Source of the DNA: Clostridia bacterium
Lineage (GTDB): Bacteria; Bacillota; Clostridia; Lachnospirales; Anaerotignaceae
NCBI GenBank assembly: GCA_022651385.1
Contig: JALCQR010000002.1
Span: 62,001 to 126,000 of the forward strand
Direction: 5' to 3'
DNA length: 64,000 nt
In this document: piece after piece, positions 17,890 to 26,001 of the stretch
How positions within the stretch are numbered: the stretch's first letter is position 1
Layout: every line of letters starts with the position of its first letter
Program-made: the position numbers and the translations under genes
The notes under the pieces: generated by a model
The model's input: the letters and a program-made list of their open reading frames with translations, nothing else
Told to the model about the DNA's origin: nothing
Database searches by the model: none

Positions 17890-18669
17890 TTATGAATTAC
17901 CTCTTTTATAGCCAAGTCTCGCCGATATTTCATCAGCGCATTTAATAACATCACCTGCAATGGCAGATGTTGAAATTTTTTCCATTTTTGCAGCCATTCC
18001 AGAAAGGCTTACAGCTGCAACAGGCTTGCCGTTTTTGTTAAATATTGGCACAGCTATGCATTTAAGCCCCTGTTCTATTTCCTCATTATCAATGGCATAG
18101 CCTCTTTTTCTGACATCTTCAAGGTCGGCATACAGTTTTTCGGCAGTATCAATTGATTTTTCCGTTTTTTTAGGAAAGCCTTTAGGTATGATATATTTTT
18201 CAATATAATCTTTTCCAAGATACGCAAGCATTGCCTTGCCTACGCCTGTACATGTCATAGGTGCACGTCTTCCCACCTGTGAGTATACAATAAGAAAATC
18301 CGGTACATCGAATTTATCAATATACACAACTTCACCTTCGCTGTGTGTTGCAAGATGCACGGTCTGAACATATTTTTCGGAAAGCTCAATGCAAAAAGGC
18401 TTAGCCTCATCTCTTAAATCCATTCTTTTTTCAACTATTCGTCCAAATTCAAAAAGCTTCAGTCCAAGACGATATTTTTTGCTTTCGCCGTCTTGTTCCA
18501 ACAAACCGGTTTCAACAAGTGTATTTACAATACCGTAAATAGTGCTTTTGCTTATACCCATTTGTTTTGAAATATCTGAAATTCCCAATTCTTTCTTATT
18601 TTCAAAACATTCAAGAACATTAAATGCTTTTATGACCGATTGTACGGTCACTCCTTGTGTATTTGCCAT
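17890..18669 (-). CDS. IclR family transcriptional regulator
   Basis: Regulator of 259 residues. The N-terminal winged HTH (about 5-65) includes [21 protein letters not shown]. The C-terminal effector-binding IclR domain includes [18 protein letters not shown] and ends with a VAAVSLSGM segment. It is the first gene of an operon with acetaldehyde dehydrogenase and hydroxy-oxovalerate aldolase, and probably responds to a hydroxy-oxo-acid or aromatic-derived ligand. A long palindrome lies directly upstream of its start and suggests autoregulation. Confidence 0.93.
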   Translation of the reverse strand: MANTQGVTVQSVIKAFNVLECFENKKELGISDISKQMGISKSTIYGIVNTLVETGLLEQDGESKKYRLGLKLFEFGRIVEKRMDLRDEAKPFCIELSEKYVQTVHLATHSEGEVVYIDKFDVPDFLIVYSQVGRRAPMTCTGVGKAMLAYLGKDYIEKYIIPKGFPKKTEKSIDTAEKLYADLEDVRKRGYAIDNEEIEQGLKCIAVPIFNKNGKPVAAVSLSGMAAKMEKISTSAIAGDVIKCADEISARLGYKRGNS

Positions 18670-18690
18670 AATAACTCCTTACATGTCTCT

Positions 18691-18733
18691 TGTATGTTCG
18701 TTATTAACGAACTTGTTTCGTTATTTCCATACA
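18691..18733 (-). promoter_or_regulatory. Palindromic operator upstream of iclR
   Basis: A perfect 17-base palindrome GTTCGTTATTAACGAAC lies at 18696-18712, with a third half-site TTTCGTTA at 18716-18723. The whole is framed by TGTATG at 18691-18696 and CATACA at about 18729-18734. It is about 25-65 bases upstream of the regulator start. AT-centred palindromes of this kind are typical IclR operators; the assignment is inference. Confidence 0.75.
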
Positions 18734-18834
18734 TATATTATTACTCATGTCTTTACTAAAAGTCAATAGTATATATTGTTTTATTTTTAAAACATAATAT
18801 GTCACTGCGAGGTACGTGTATAAAAAAGCAAAAA

Positions 18835-19270
18835 AATAAACGGTTCATTACACCGTTTATTCTTGGGAAGGATAGTTATGAAATTTTAGTGTTTTTAGGG
18901 TTTTTATTTTTTATAGTTATTATTATATATTCACTTTGTGTATTTTTCTTTTTCTTTTTGTTAATTTTCTATGAATTATATATGTTTGTTTTGTGTATTT
19001 TTTATTTTAATAAAAAAAATAAACGGTTCATCACGCCGTTTATTTTTTTGAAGGTTAATTATGAAAGTTTTAGGGTTTTTATTTTTAGGGTTTTTTGCTT
19101 TTTATGGTTATTATTATATATTCACTTTGTGTATTTTTCTTTTTCTTTTTGTTAACTTTCTATGAATTATATATGTTTGTTTTGTGTACTTTTTATTTTA
19201 ATAAAAAAAATAAACGGTTCATCACGCCGTTTATTTTGAGAAGGATAATTATGATTTTTTAAGGGGTTTT
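18835..19270. repeat. Tandem direct repeats (183 and 191 bp periods), each with a terminator-like hairpin
   Basis: The hairpin AATAAACGG...CCGTTTATT recurs at 18835-18861, 19018-19044 and 19209-19235. After each comes an AAGG-x-TAATTATGA segment, and after the first two comes about 130 nearly identical T-rich bases. The third unit is cut short. Hairpins have T-tracts on both sides, so they can terminate in either direction, including holA transcription. The first hairpin has a T:A closing pair that is T/G in the other two, pairing as a wobble only in plus-strand RNA. Confidence 0.9.
19061..19165 (+). CDS. Possible 34-residue hydrophobic peptide inside the repeat
   Basis: An ATG at 19061 preceded by GAAGG opens a 34-codon frame beginning MKVLGFLFLGFFAFYGYYYI. 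It consists almost entirely of Phe, Leu, Tyr and Ile, enough for one membrane helix. The corresponding frames in the first and third repeat units stop after three codons, so only this copy is intact. Size and composition resemble type I toxin peptides, but T-rich DNA gives such frames by chance. Treat as speculative. Confidence 0.22.
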   Translation: MKVLGFLFLGFFAFYGYYYIFTLCIFLFLFVNFL

Positions 19271-19363
19271 GTATTAACTGTGTTGTTATCACCTTTTTAT
19301 GCTTTTATTATACATATAAAATATGTACAGAATATATTTAAAATTTAAACATTTTATGAATTC

Positions 19364-20362
19364 TCAGCTGCTGTGGCTAATTATAAGCATTTCAACAGCA
19401 AGGTCGTCTTTTACAGCTCCGGTCTTAATTGCAAAATCTGTATTCAGACAATCTTTAAGCGCCAACTTAAGCATTTCCGGCGTAAAATTTTTGCCTTGTG
19501 CTATGCAATCCCTTACGACAAAATCTCTCAGTCCTGTAAAAGATACTATTTCAGACCGAGTTTTACCCTCTTTCGTAAGATTTTGGCATTGCAGTATGCT
19601 CCTGAACTGCCGGGCAACCATCGAAAGTATCATAAAAGGTGCTTCCCTTGCAGTTAACAGCTCATGATATATTCTCACGGCTTCAGCGCTTTTTCGTTTT
19701 CCTATCATTGCTACAAGGTCAAAAACTTTTGATTCAAGCGTTTTGGTACATATAGCATCAATATCATTTTTTGTTATTTCACCGCCGTTTAATTTATATG
19801 ATATAAGTTTTTCAATTTCCCTTAGGGCATTTTCCATATCAGTACCGACTACAGAGAAAAAATAGCTCAATACACCGTTTTTACATGCAATTCCCTTTCT
19901 TCTAAAAATTCCGGCTGCCCATTTTATAAGGTCAGATTCTTTTAACGATGTGCAGTTTTCCGCAAGTCCTGTTTTGTTTACTATTTTATATAGACTGCTT
20001 CTTTTATCCACGTCATTTTCAACAAAAAGAAGACATATGTTTTCGGAAAGCGACGGTATATACGCAGTCATTTTTTCGCTGTCACTTTTTCTTCCGGCTT
20101 TAAAAAGGCCGCTGTCTTTTACAATCACAAGCCGCCTTTCACACATAAACGGCAGTGTATCACAGGCATCAGTCACCTTATTTATATCTGAAGCACCGTC
20201 AAATATATCCATATTCATCTCAGGTGACAGGCACCCCTTCATTACAGAATCCGTTATTCTTTTCTCATTAAGTTTTTTAAGGTACGCTTCATCACCGTAT
20301 ATAAGATAACATTTTCTTATTCTTCCGATTTTCACATCTTCTTTTATTGTGGCAATACCCAT
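19364..20362 (-). CDS. holA: DNA polymerase III subunit delta
   Basis: Clamp-loader delta subunit of 332 residues, which opens the sliding clamp. The N-terminus has the family motif YLIYGDEAYLKK (about 19-30), then a partial AAA+ fold. GTDMENALREIEKL and VFDLVAMIGKRKSAEAV (about 215-231) are typical HolA segments. Starts at ATG 20362 after AGGTG, overlapping the 3' end of comEC by 19 bases. The comEC-holA order is a standard Firmicute arrangement. Confidence 0.92.
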   Translation of the reverse strand: MGIATIKEDVKIGRIRKCYLIYGDEAYLKKLNEKRITDSVMKGCLSPEMNMDIFDGASDINKVTDACDTLPFMCERRLVIVKDSGLFKAGRKSDSEKMTAYIPSLSENICLLFVENDVDKRSSLYKIVNKTGLAENCTSLKESDLIKWAAGIFRRKGIACKNGVLSYFFSVVGTDMENALREIEKLISYKLNGGEITKNDIDAICTKTLESKVFDLVAMIGKRKSAEAVRIYHELLTAREAPFMILSMVARQFRSILQCQNLTKEGKTRSEIVSFTGLRDFVVRDCIAQGKNFTPEMLKLALKDCLNTDFAIKTGAVKDDLAVEMLIISHSS

Positions 20363-22410
20363 GTTTTGTCACCTCTCATTTTTATATCGTCGCTTCCGTC
20401 AAACACCAATCTATTTTTAACATTATCCTTATTTTTTACAACAGTGGCTTTGCACTTATCTTCCGGAACAGCCTCAATAAGCTTCGCCTCATTTTCGTCA
20501 GCCGAAGTTATATCGATAAAGTCAAAATCTTTGTCTTTTATCATATACACAGCATGTCCCGTTTTATCTGTTTCATTTCCCGTAGGATAAAGACATGTTA
20601 CCTCAATTCCGCCGCCAAGTTTTGCTTTTTTGGCACATACCGCCTTTATAACTTTTGCTCCGTTTTCATTAGCTTTATATTCAATTGCAGATACGTCATC
20701 ATCATCGCAGTTGTAAGGCATTATTATTGTTCCAATTTTTATATGATTCATCAAATTCAATATAAAATCACATTTTTCGGAATCAGTTACAAATACGGCA
20801 TCTGCTTTTGTTTTACCCATTGACAGCAAAAAATCGGATGTTTTGCCCGCATAATCCGTGCGCGAGTTATATTCCCTGCCGCCTATTATATATACGTGTC
20901 CGTCATAAGAAGAAATAATCTCGCTTTGGCCTTTACGTTCAGACAAAAAATAATATGTATTTTCTTTAAATATCAATCTGTTTGAAAACAAAACGCAAAA
21001 TACAGCAAATATATCGGCAGCAATAAATATTGCCTGCTTTCTGACATTGCGAATCATAACTGGAGTCATTAAGCCCAAATAATAAAAAGCTATAAACATT
21101 ATTGGCAGTTTTCCCGTCTGTACAATATTGTAAGGCAATGTTGACACAAAATCACAGGCATATTCCATACACTTCAAAATAAAATACGCCGGTCCGGCAA
21201 AAAACATGCCGACAGCATAGCTTATTATTCCGCCTATGCAGCTTAGCATTGCAAAACCTACTAAAAATCCCGCCGACGGAATCACAAGCAAATTTGTTAT
21301 AAACCCGTAAACAGAAAAACCATAAAAATGATATGCTAAAATCGGAAATGTAAATACAGTTATAAATAAAGACGCAAGCACAATATCAAAAATGTTTCCC
21401 CAAAATCCGTTTATCGGTTTAAAAAGTTTACCAAGTATAAAAAGCGAAAATACCGACATAAAACTCAGCTGAAATCCTGCCTGAAAAAGTTCATATGGCT
21501 GAAAAAGCAATATAAGCATACCGGCAAAAGCCAGACTGTTTATTCCGTCATTTCTTTTATATATCAACTGGCCGAAAAGCACTGTCTCAAGCATTATAAT
21601 CGCTCTAATGCAAGGTGCTCTGCCGCCTATAAATATTCCGTATAATACTAAAAACGCCATTAAAAAAACAGTTCGTTTTCTTGCATTTATTTTAAGAAGC
21701 TTTAAAACAAACAAAAACATTGCTGCAATAAGCGCAGTATGAAGCCCCGAAACCGCAAGTATATGCGAAATTCCTGCGGCAGAATAAAGCTGTTTTGTTG
21801 AGGGATTTATGAAAACGGTTTTGCCTGTTACCAAAGCCTTTATCGTACCAGCTTCATTTTCAGGGAAAAGTCTGTCGGCTGAATCGCTGATTTTATCTCT
21901 AAGTTTATAAATAATTTCAAAAAGTCCGCCTTTATTATGTCCGCAGTAATATATTTTATTTGCAAACATAATGCCGCCTATATTACTATATCCTTCCTGT
22001 ACATTTCCGGAAAATATACATGTATCATTTCTTTTTACATAAACTCCCGGATTAGTATATACTTTGAATATAATATTGTCTTTTTCAAAGGCTCCGTTTT
22101 TAAAAACTTCGGATGTGTCAACAGTAAGAGTTTGCCTTTTGCTGTACATTATTTCGGCATCTTTTACAACACCTTTTATAGCCGTAATATTGCTGACATC
22201 TTTTTGACCATATAAAAAAGCACCCATAAGCAGAGTTCCGGCAACTGCCGCTACGGGTATTATAAAAGCTGCATGTGTTTTCTTTTTTGCTAATACAGCG
22301 CCTATGGCAAAAGAGATAAAAACTATAAAAACTGCAAATATTATACCGATTTTTACAGCCGCTATCCCTGCTGCCAAAGACACGAAAAACCATAACGCCG
22401 GCCTTTTCAT
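20344..22410 (-). CDS. comEC: ComEC/Rec2 family DNA-uptake channel protein
   Basis: Polytopic competence protein of 688 residues that carries single-stranded DNA across the membrane in transformable relatives. The N-terminal DUF4131-like region with two helices is followed by the Competence domain, recognisable from ISHILAVSGLHTALIAAMFLF and GGRAPCIRAIIM. A C-terminal region (about 500-688) aligns in position with the usual metallo-beta-lactamase-like domain. It lacks a recognisable HxHxDH motif. ATG 22410 is chosen because AGGTG precedes it; GTG 22419 is an alternative. It overlaps holA downstream. Confidence 0.88.
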   Translation of the reverse strand: MKRPALWFFVSLAAGIAAVKIGIIFAVFIVFISFAIGAVLAKKKTHAAFIIPVAAVAGTLLMGAFLYGQKDVSNITAIKGVVKDAEIMYSKRQTLTVDTSEVFKNGAFEKDNIIFKVYTNPGVYVKRNDTCIFSGNVQEGYSNIGGIMFANKIYYCGHNKGGLFEIIYKLRDKISDSADRLFPENEAGTIKALVTGKTVFINPSTKQLYSAAGISHILAVSGLHTALIAAMFLFVLKLLKINARKRTVFLMAFLVLYGIFIGGRAPCIRAIIMLETVLFGQLIYKRNDGINSLAFAGMLILLFQPYELFQAGFQLSFMSVFSLFILGKLFKPINGFWGNIFDIVLASLFITVFTFPILAYHFYGFSVYGFITNLLVIPSAGFLVGFAMLSCIGGIISYAVGMFFAGPAYFILKCMEYACDFVSTLPYNIVQTGKLPIMFIAFYYLGLMTPVMIRNVRKQAIFIAADIFAVFCVLFSNRLIFKENTYYFLSERKGQSEIISSYDGHVYIIGGREYNSRTDYAGKTSDFLLSMGKTKADAVFVTDSEKCDFILNLMNHIKIGTIIMPYNCDDDDVSAIEYKANENGAKVIKAVCAKKAKLGGGIEVTCLYPTGNETDKTGHAVYMIKDKDFDFIDITSADENEAKLIEAVPEDKCKATVVKNKDNVKNRLVFDGSDDIKMRGDKTWVLPQ

Positions 22411-22422
22411 TTCAAACACCTG

Positions 22423-23367
22423 TCAGGGCGAAACATCCTTAGCCTCAAACGGTTGGCTAAATTCCATATGTCCTTTAAATTCGTCCTGTTTTTCTCCTTC
22501 TATAAGAAACTGTACTTTGTCTATATTATCAAGAGCAGTAAGCGAATCCACAATAGAATATACTGTAAGCGTCTCGCCTGTTGTTCCTCCGTTATGCTTT
22601 GTTACAAAATCGGAGCTTAAATCAACGTAGCATATTCCGTCAGTGGTGCTTATGTTTCTAATTTTTGTTTCACTCGGAACAGTTGCCACATTGCCTTCGT
22701 CATAAGGACCTTTTATTAATTCTTCCATTACGTATTTCTCAAGAGGCTGATTTTTATTAACTTCAATTTTTCTTTCTTCTTTATTAAGCCCTGTACCGTC
22801 GGCATTTGAAAAATACAAATCAATAACTTTAACCGTAGTTGCCGGATCGGCAACAATACTTGCCGAAATAATTGTATTTTCCCTGTTTGCATCACCATAT
22901 TTTTCACCGTCTGTTTTTAAAAGCGGAGAACCTTCTATAGTAATGTCAACATTATCAACAAAATAAAGCCCCGTAAGCGTCCATACCAATGCACCTCTAA
23001 GGCACATTTCCTCAGATTTTCCAAGCTCATAATAGCCTGACGAAAAATCCACATATGCCGTTTGGTTTGTAGCCTTTATACTCAAAACATCCACGTTATC
23101 CGGTATTGCCGAGTGAAGTTCCTCGTCATTTGGTTTAGATTTCATAGCTTTAATTGCATTATTAAGTATTTCATCCGGCGAGGCACCGTCAACATTTTCC
23201 TTTTCCGATTTTATTTCAAGTGTATCCGTATTTACATAATATATATCTAAGCCCTGATTTTGGCTCGTCTTGCCTGAGTTATCTTTAAAATTTGCAGTAA
23301 GCGCCGCCACAAGCACAATTGCAGCACAAAAACAGAAAACTATAATTACAAGTTTAAATTTTCTCAA
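22423..23367 (-). CDS. GerMN domain protein, GerM-like sporulation/germination protein
   Basis: Protein of 314 residues with one N-terminal transmembrane anchor (about 5-25). Two GerMN repeats follow, at about 45-160 and 185-300. Each contains the pattern IKA..TAYVDFSSGY or IRN..ICYVDLSSDF. GerM is needed for spore formation and germination in Bacillus. The start is TTG 23367 with GGAGG seven bases upstream. It lies between the histidine kinase and comEC genes on the same strand. Confidence 0.87.
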   Translation of the reverse strand: MRKFKLVIIVFCFCAAIVLVAALTANFKDNSGKTSQNQGLDIYYVNTDTLEIKSEKENVDGASPDEILNNAIKAMKSKPNDEELHSAIPDNVDVLSIKATNQTAYVDFSSGYYELGKSEEMCLRGALVWTLTGLYFVDNVDITIEGSPLLKTDGEKYGDANRENTIISASIVADPATTVKVIDLYFSNADGTGLNKEERKIEVNKNQPLEKYVMEELIKGPYDEGNVATVPSETKIRNISTTDGICYVDLSSDFVTKHNGGTTGETLTVYSIVDSLTALDNIDKVQFLIEGEKQDEFKGHMEFSQPFEAKDVSP

Positions 23368-23393
23368 ATATAAGCCTCCTTAAAAGCATTACG

Positions 23394-24818
23394 TCAGTCA
23401 ACATGTGTTAGCGGTATCCTAACAACAAATGTAGTGCCTTCGTTTTCATGGCTTGTAACCTTTATGCTTCCGTTATGAAGCATTACTGTAGATCTGGTTA
23501 TAGAAAGTCCAAGGCCTGTTCCGCCTGTTTCTCTCGCCCTCGTTTTATCAATTCTATAAAATCTCTGGAAAATATTCTGCAGTTCATCTTCGGCCATTCC
23601 TATTCCGTTATCTGCAACAGTTATAAATGTATTTTGATGATCACAGTCAAGCGTTACTTTAACATTTCCGCCGTTATCAGTATATTTTATAGCATTTTCA
23701 ACAAGATTTGAAATAGCAAGAGTAATTTTTGTCCTGTCAATATCGGCCTCTACTTCTTTTACGGCATTGTATTGTAGGTCGATTTCCTTGTTATCGGCAA
23801 GAGGTCTCAGACGCTTTATAATATCCTCCAATACATCATTTATACTTTCAGTCTTAAAGTTAAGCGGAACTTCTTTTTGGTCAAGACGGACAAGTGTAAG
23901 AAGATCATTTATCATCTCATTCATTCTGTCAACCTCTGAATTAATATCTTTAAGAAATTCTATATACATTTCCTTCGGTGCTTCAGAGTTAAGCAAAATA
24001 GACTCACTGAGCACTTTTATTGAACTTAAAGGCGTTTTAAGCTCATGACTGACATTAGACACAAAATTTTGTCTTGAAGTTTCTACCTGTTCAAGAGCGT
24101 CAGCCATGTTGTTTACCGCTACGGCCATCTGCATTATTTCATTGTTAGAGCACTCGTCGACAGGCATTCTTGTGTCAAGATGTCCCTCGGACATACTTCT
24201 TATCACTTCAAGCAGTTTGCTTAAAGGCCCCGTTATTGTCTGGCTCATAACAAGCACAAATGCAAGCACAATAAATGAAATAAGAACATTCATAACATAA
24301 ATCGGTTTTTTTATGCCGTTTACCATGTCTTCTATATCAGTGGTTTCCTCTGCTACAAGCACAGTGCCTATTTTTTTGCCGTTTTCATCCACAACGCTCG
24401 TTACTGCATAAATATTTCCGTTTTTTTGTTCAGTGGCAACATCTTTTTTCTCAAGAGCCTCCATTATTTCCGGCAAAAGAACAGTCTTTCCAATTTCCGT
24501 GCCATTTGAGTCGTTAACAACAGCTCCCATATCGTCAGTTACAATTATACGGTATCCGCTTTGCTCGCTTGTAAGCTCTATATCACGGTCAAAAGCACGC
24601 TTATTTGACGAATCCGACATATATCCGGAAATCGTTATATGTCCGGAATATACATTTGCCTGATTAAGCAGTTCTTTTTTTCTCTCATCTATAAAATAAT
24701 TTTCCGTCGTTTTAAAAACTACTACAGTAAAAAGAAGAAGAGGTATAATACCTGCGCAAATATAAGTTATAATCAGCATAAGACGTATCTTATAGCTGCT
24801 GTGTCTAATCTTACCCAA
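23394..24818 (-). CDS. Membrane sensor histidine kinase
   Basis: Sensor kinase of about 474 residues. Two transmembrane helices (about 15-38 and 175-198) flank an extracytoplasmic sensor. A HAMP linker follows, then HisKA with the phospho-acceptor in VSHELKTPLSS. The HATPase_c domain has N-box LVENAIKYTDNGG, G1 DNGIGMAEDE and G2 GGTGLGLSI. The start is uncertain: TTG 24818 overlaps the regulator's stop and follows GGGGAG, whereas a GTG at 24863 lies deep inside the regulator. It pairs with the response regulator at 24811-25503 and resembles the PhoR/WalK group. The signal is unknown. Confidence 0.92.
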   Translation of the reverse strand: MGKIRHSSYKIRLMLIITYICAGIIPLLLFTVVVFKTTENYFIDERKKELLNQANVYSGHITISGYMSDSSNKRAFDRDIELTSEQSGYRIIVTDDMGAVVNDSNGTEIGKTVLLPEIMEALEKKDVATEQKNGNIYAVTSVVDENGKKIGTVLVAEETTDIEDMVNGIKKPIYVMNVLISFIVLAFVLVMSQTITGPLSKLLEVIRSMSEGHLDTRMPVDECSNNEIMQMAVAVNNMADALEQVETSRQNFVSNVSHELKTPLSSIKVLSESILLNSEAPKEMYIEFLKDINSEVDRMNEMINDLLTLVRLDQKEVPLNFKTESINDVLEDIIKRLRPLADNKEIDLQYNAVKEVEADIDRTKITLAISNLVENAIKYTDNGGNVKVTLDCDHQNTFITVADNGIGMAEDELQNIFQRFYRIDKTRARETGGTGLGLSITRSTVMLHNGSIKVTSHENEGTTFVVRIPLTHVD

Positions 24819-25503
24819 AATAATATCCAACTCCCCATTTTGTGAATATATACTTAGGCTCACTTGGCTTTTCTTCTATTTTCTCTCTAAGGCGTCTTAC
24901 ATGTACATCCACTGTTCTGGCGTCTCCCGGATAGTCATAGCCCCAAATAGTATCAAGAAGGTTTTCTCTGCTGTATACTTTTCCCGGATTTTCCATAAAC
25001 AGTACAAGCATATCAAATTCTTTTGCCGTAAGATTTGTTTCTTTTCCGTTTATAAATACGCGTCTTGAATCAAAATTAACTTTAAGGCCCCTAATTTCAA
25101 GCATGTTTTCTTTTTTTGTATCTTTTATATCTATCTTTCTTACACTTCTTCTTAATATTGCTTTTATTCTTGCTTTAAGCTCAAGTATATTAAACGGCTT
25201 GACTATATAGTCGTCGGCACCGTATTCAAGTCCCATTATTTTATCCATATCTTCGCCTTTAGCTGTTACCATTATTATAGGTACCTGTGAAAATCCCCTT
25301 GTCTGTTGGCAAACTTCAAGTCCATTCATTTTAGGCAGCATAACATCAAGCACAACAAGGTCAAATTTGTTTGTTTTTATAGCTTCCAACGCTTCCTCGC
25401 CGTCATATGCAGCTTCAACGCTCATGCCGTCCTGCTCAAGACTGAATTTTATCCCCTTTACAATAAGTTTTTCATCATCAACAACAAGTATCTTGTAAGG
25501 CAT
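24811..25503 (-). CDS. OmpR/PhoB family response regulator
   Basis: Response regulator of 230 residues. The receiver domain (1-120) has acidic DD at 9-10, phospho-acceptor D53 in LVVLDVMLPKMNG and the conserved K in IVKPF. A linker leads to a winged-helix DNA-binding domain (about 130-230) with REFDM-like NLTAKEFDMLVLFMEN and DVHVRRLREKIE. It starts at ATG 25503 after AGGAGAG. Its last codons overlap the kinase start, so the pair is coupled. Regulated genes cannot be inferred. Confidence 0.94.
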   Translation of the reverse strand: MPYKILVVDDEKLIVKGIKFSLEQDGMSVEAAYDGEEALEAIKTNKFDLVVLDVMLPKMNGLEVCQQTRGFSQVPIIMVTAKGEDMDKIMGLEYGADDYIVKPFNILELKARIKAILRRSVRKIDIKDTKKENMLEIRGLKVNFDSRRVFINGKETNLTAKEFDMLVLFMENPGKVYSRENLLDTIWGYDYPGDARTVDVHVRRLREKIEEKPSEPKYIFTKWGVGYYFG

Positions 25504-25517
25504 GCAACTTCTCTCCT

Positions 25518-25895
25518 TTAATCCGCAATTGAAATTCTGTCCTTTATTTTCTCAAATTTTCCTTTCCCAACTCCCTTAACATTCATTATCTCATCTAAAG
25601 AGGCAAACCCTCCGTGTTCGTTTCTGTAATCTATAATAGCTTCAGCTGTTGTTTCGCCAATGCCTTCCAAAGTTTCAAGGCTATGTAAGTCTGACGTGTT
25701 TATGTTAACCAATTGTTTATCATCAGACCTGCTATAAAAGTCTTTCTCATTCTCAACAGTATCATAGTATAATTTTCGGTCTTGTGCAAATAGAATTTTG
25801 CTGTTTTCAGCAAATTTGCTGTACTCAAATGCTGAAAATACCACGACAACAAACGTCAGCATAATAAATGCTGTACTTTTTTTCAAAAAAATCAT
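25518..25895 (-). CDS. comEA: ComEA-type helix-hairpin-helix DNA-binding protein
   Basis: Short 125-residue protein with an N-terminal membrane anchor (about 8-24) and a C-terminal tandem helix-hairpin-helix. The motifs are VNINTSDLHSLETLEGIGETTAEAIIDYR, spread over about 64-92, and LDEIMNVKGVGKGKFEKI. It would bind double-stranded DNA outside the membrane before ComEC-mediated uptake. It lacks the long N-terminal SLBB-type domain of larger ComEA proteins. It lies upstream of the two-component genes, close to but not next to comEC. Confidence 0.87.
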   Translation of the reverse strand: MIFLKKSTAFIMLTFVVVVFSAFEYSKFAENSKILFAQDRKLYYDTVENEKDFYSRSDDKQLVNINTSDLHSLETLEGIGETTAEAIIDYRNEHGGFASLDEIMNVKGVGKGKFEKIKDRISIAD

Positions 25896-26001
25896 CGCCT
25901 TTATACTCTTTGTATTTATAAAGCTCGTTTTTTTTGATATAATAACAAATGCTATGTTTTATTGTAGCACGATTATTAAAAAAAATATACAGGAGATAAC
26001 G

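Larger units (their letters stand above)
18674..19363. other. Non-coding interval with the iclR operator and a tandem repeat array
   Basis: About 690 bases between iclR and holA. The left end holds the IclR-type operator. The rest is dominated by two full and one partial copy of a 183-191 base repeat. A 118-codon open stretch across the repeats at 18799-19155 is low-complexity Phe/Leu/Ile and is not believed to be a gene. Confidence 0.6.

Noticed and set aside
18799-19155. 118-codon open frame across the tandem repeats
   Set aside because: It is composed almost only of Phe, Leu, Ile and Tyr from T-rich repeat DNA, has no ribosome binding site and crosses two hairpins. Only the internal 34-codon frame is kept, at low confidence.
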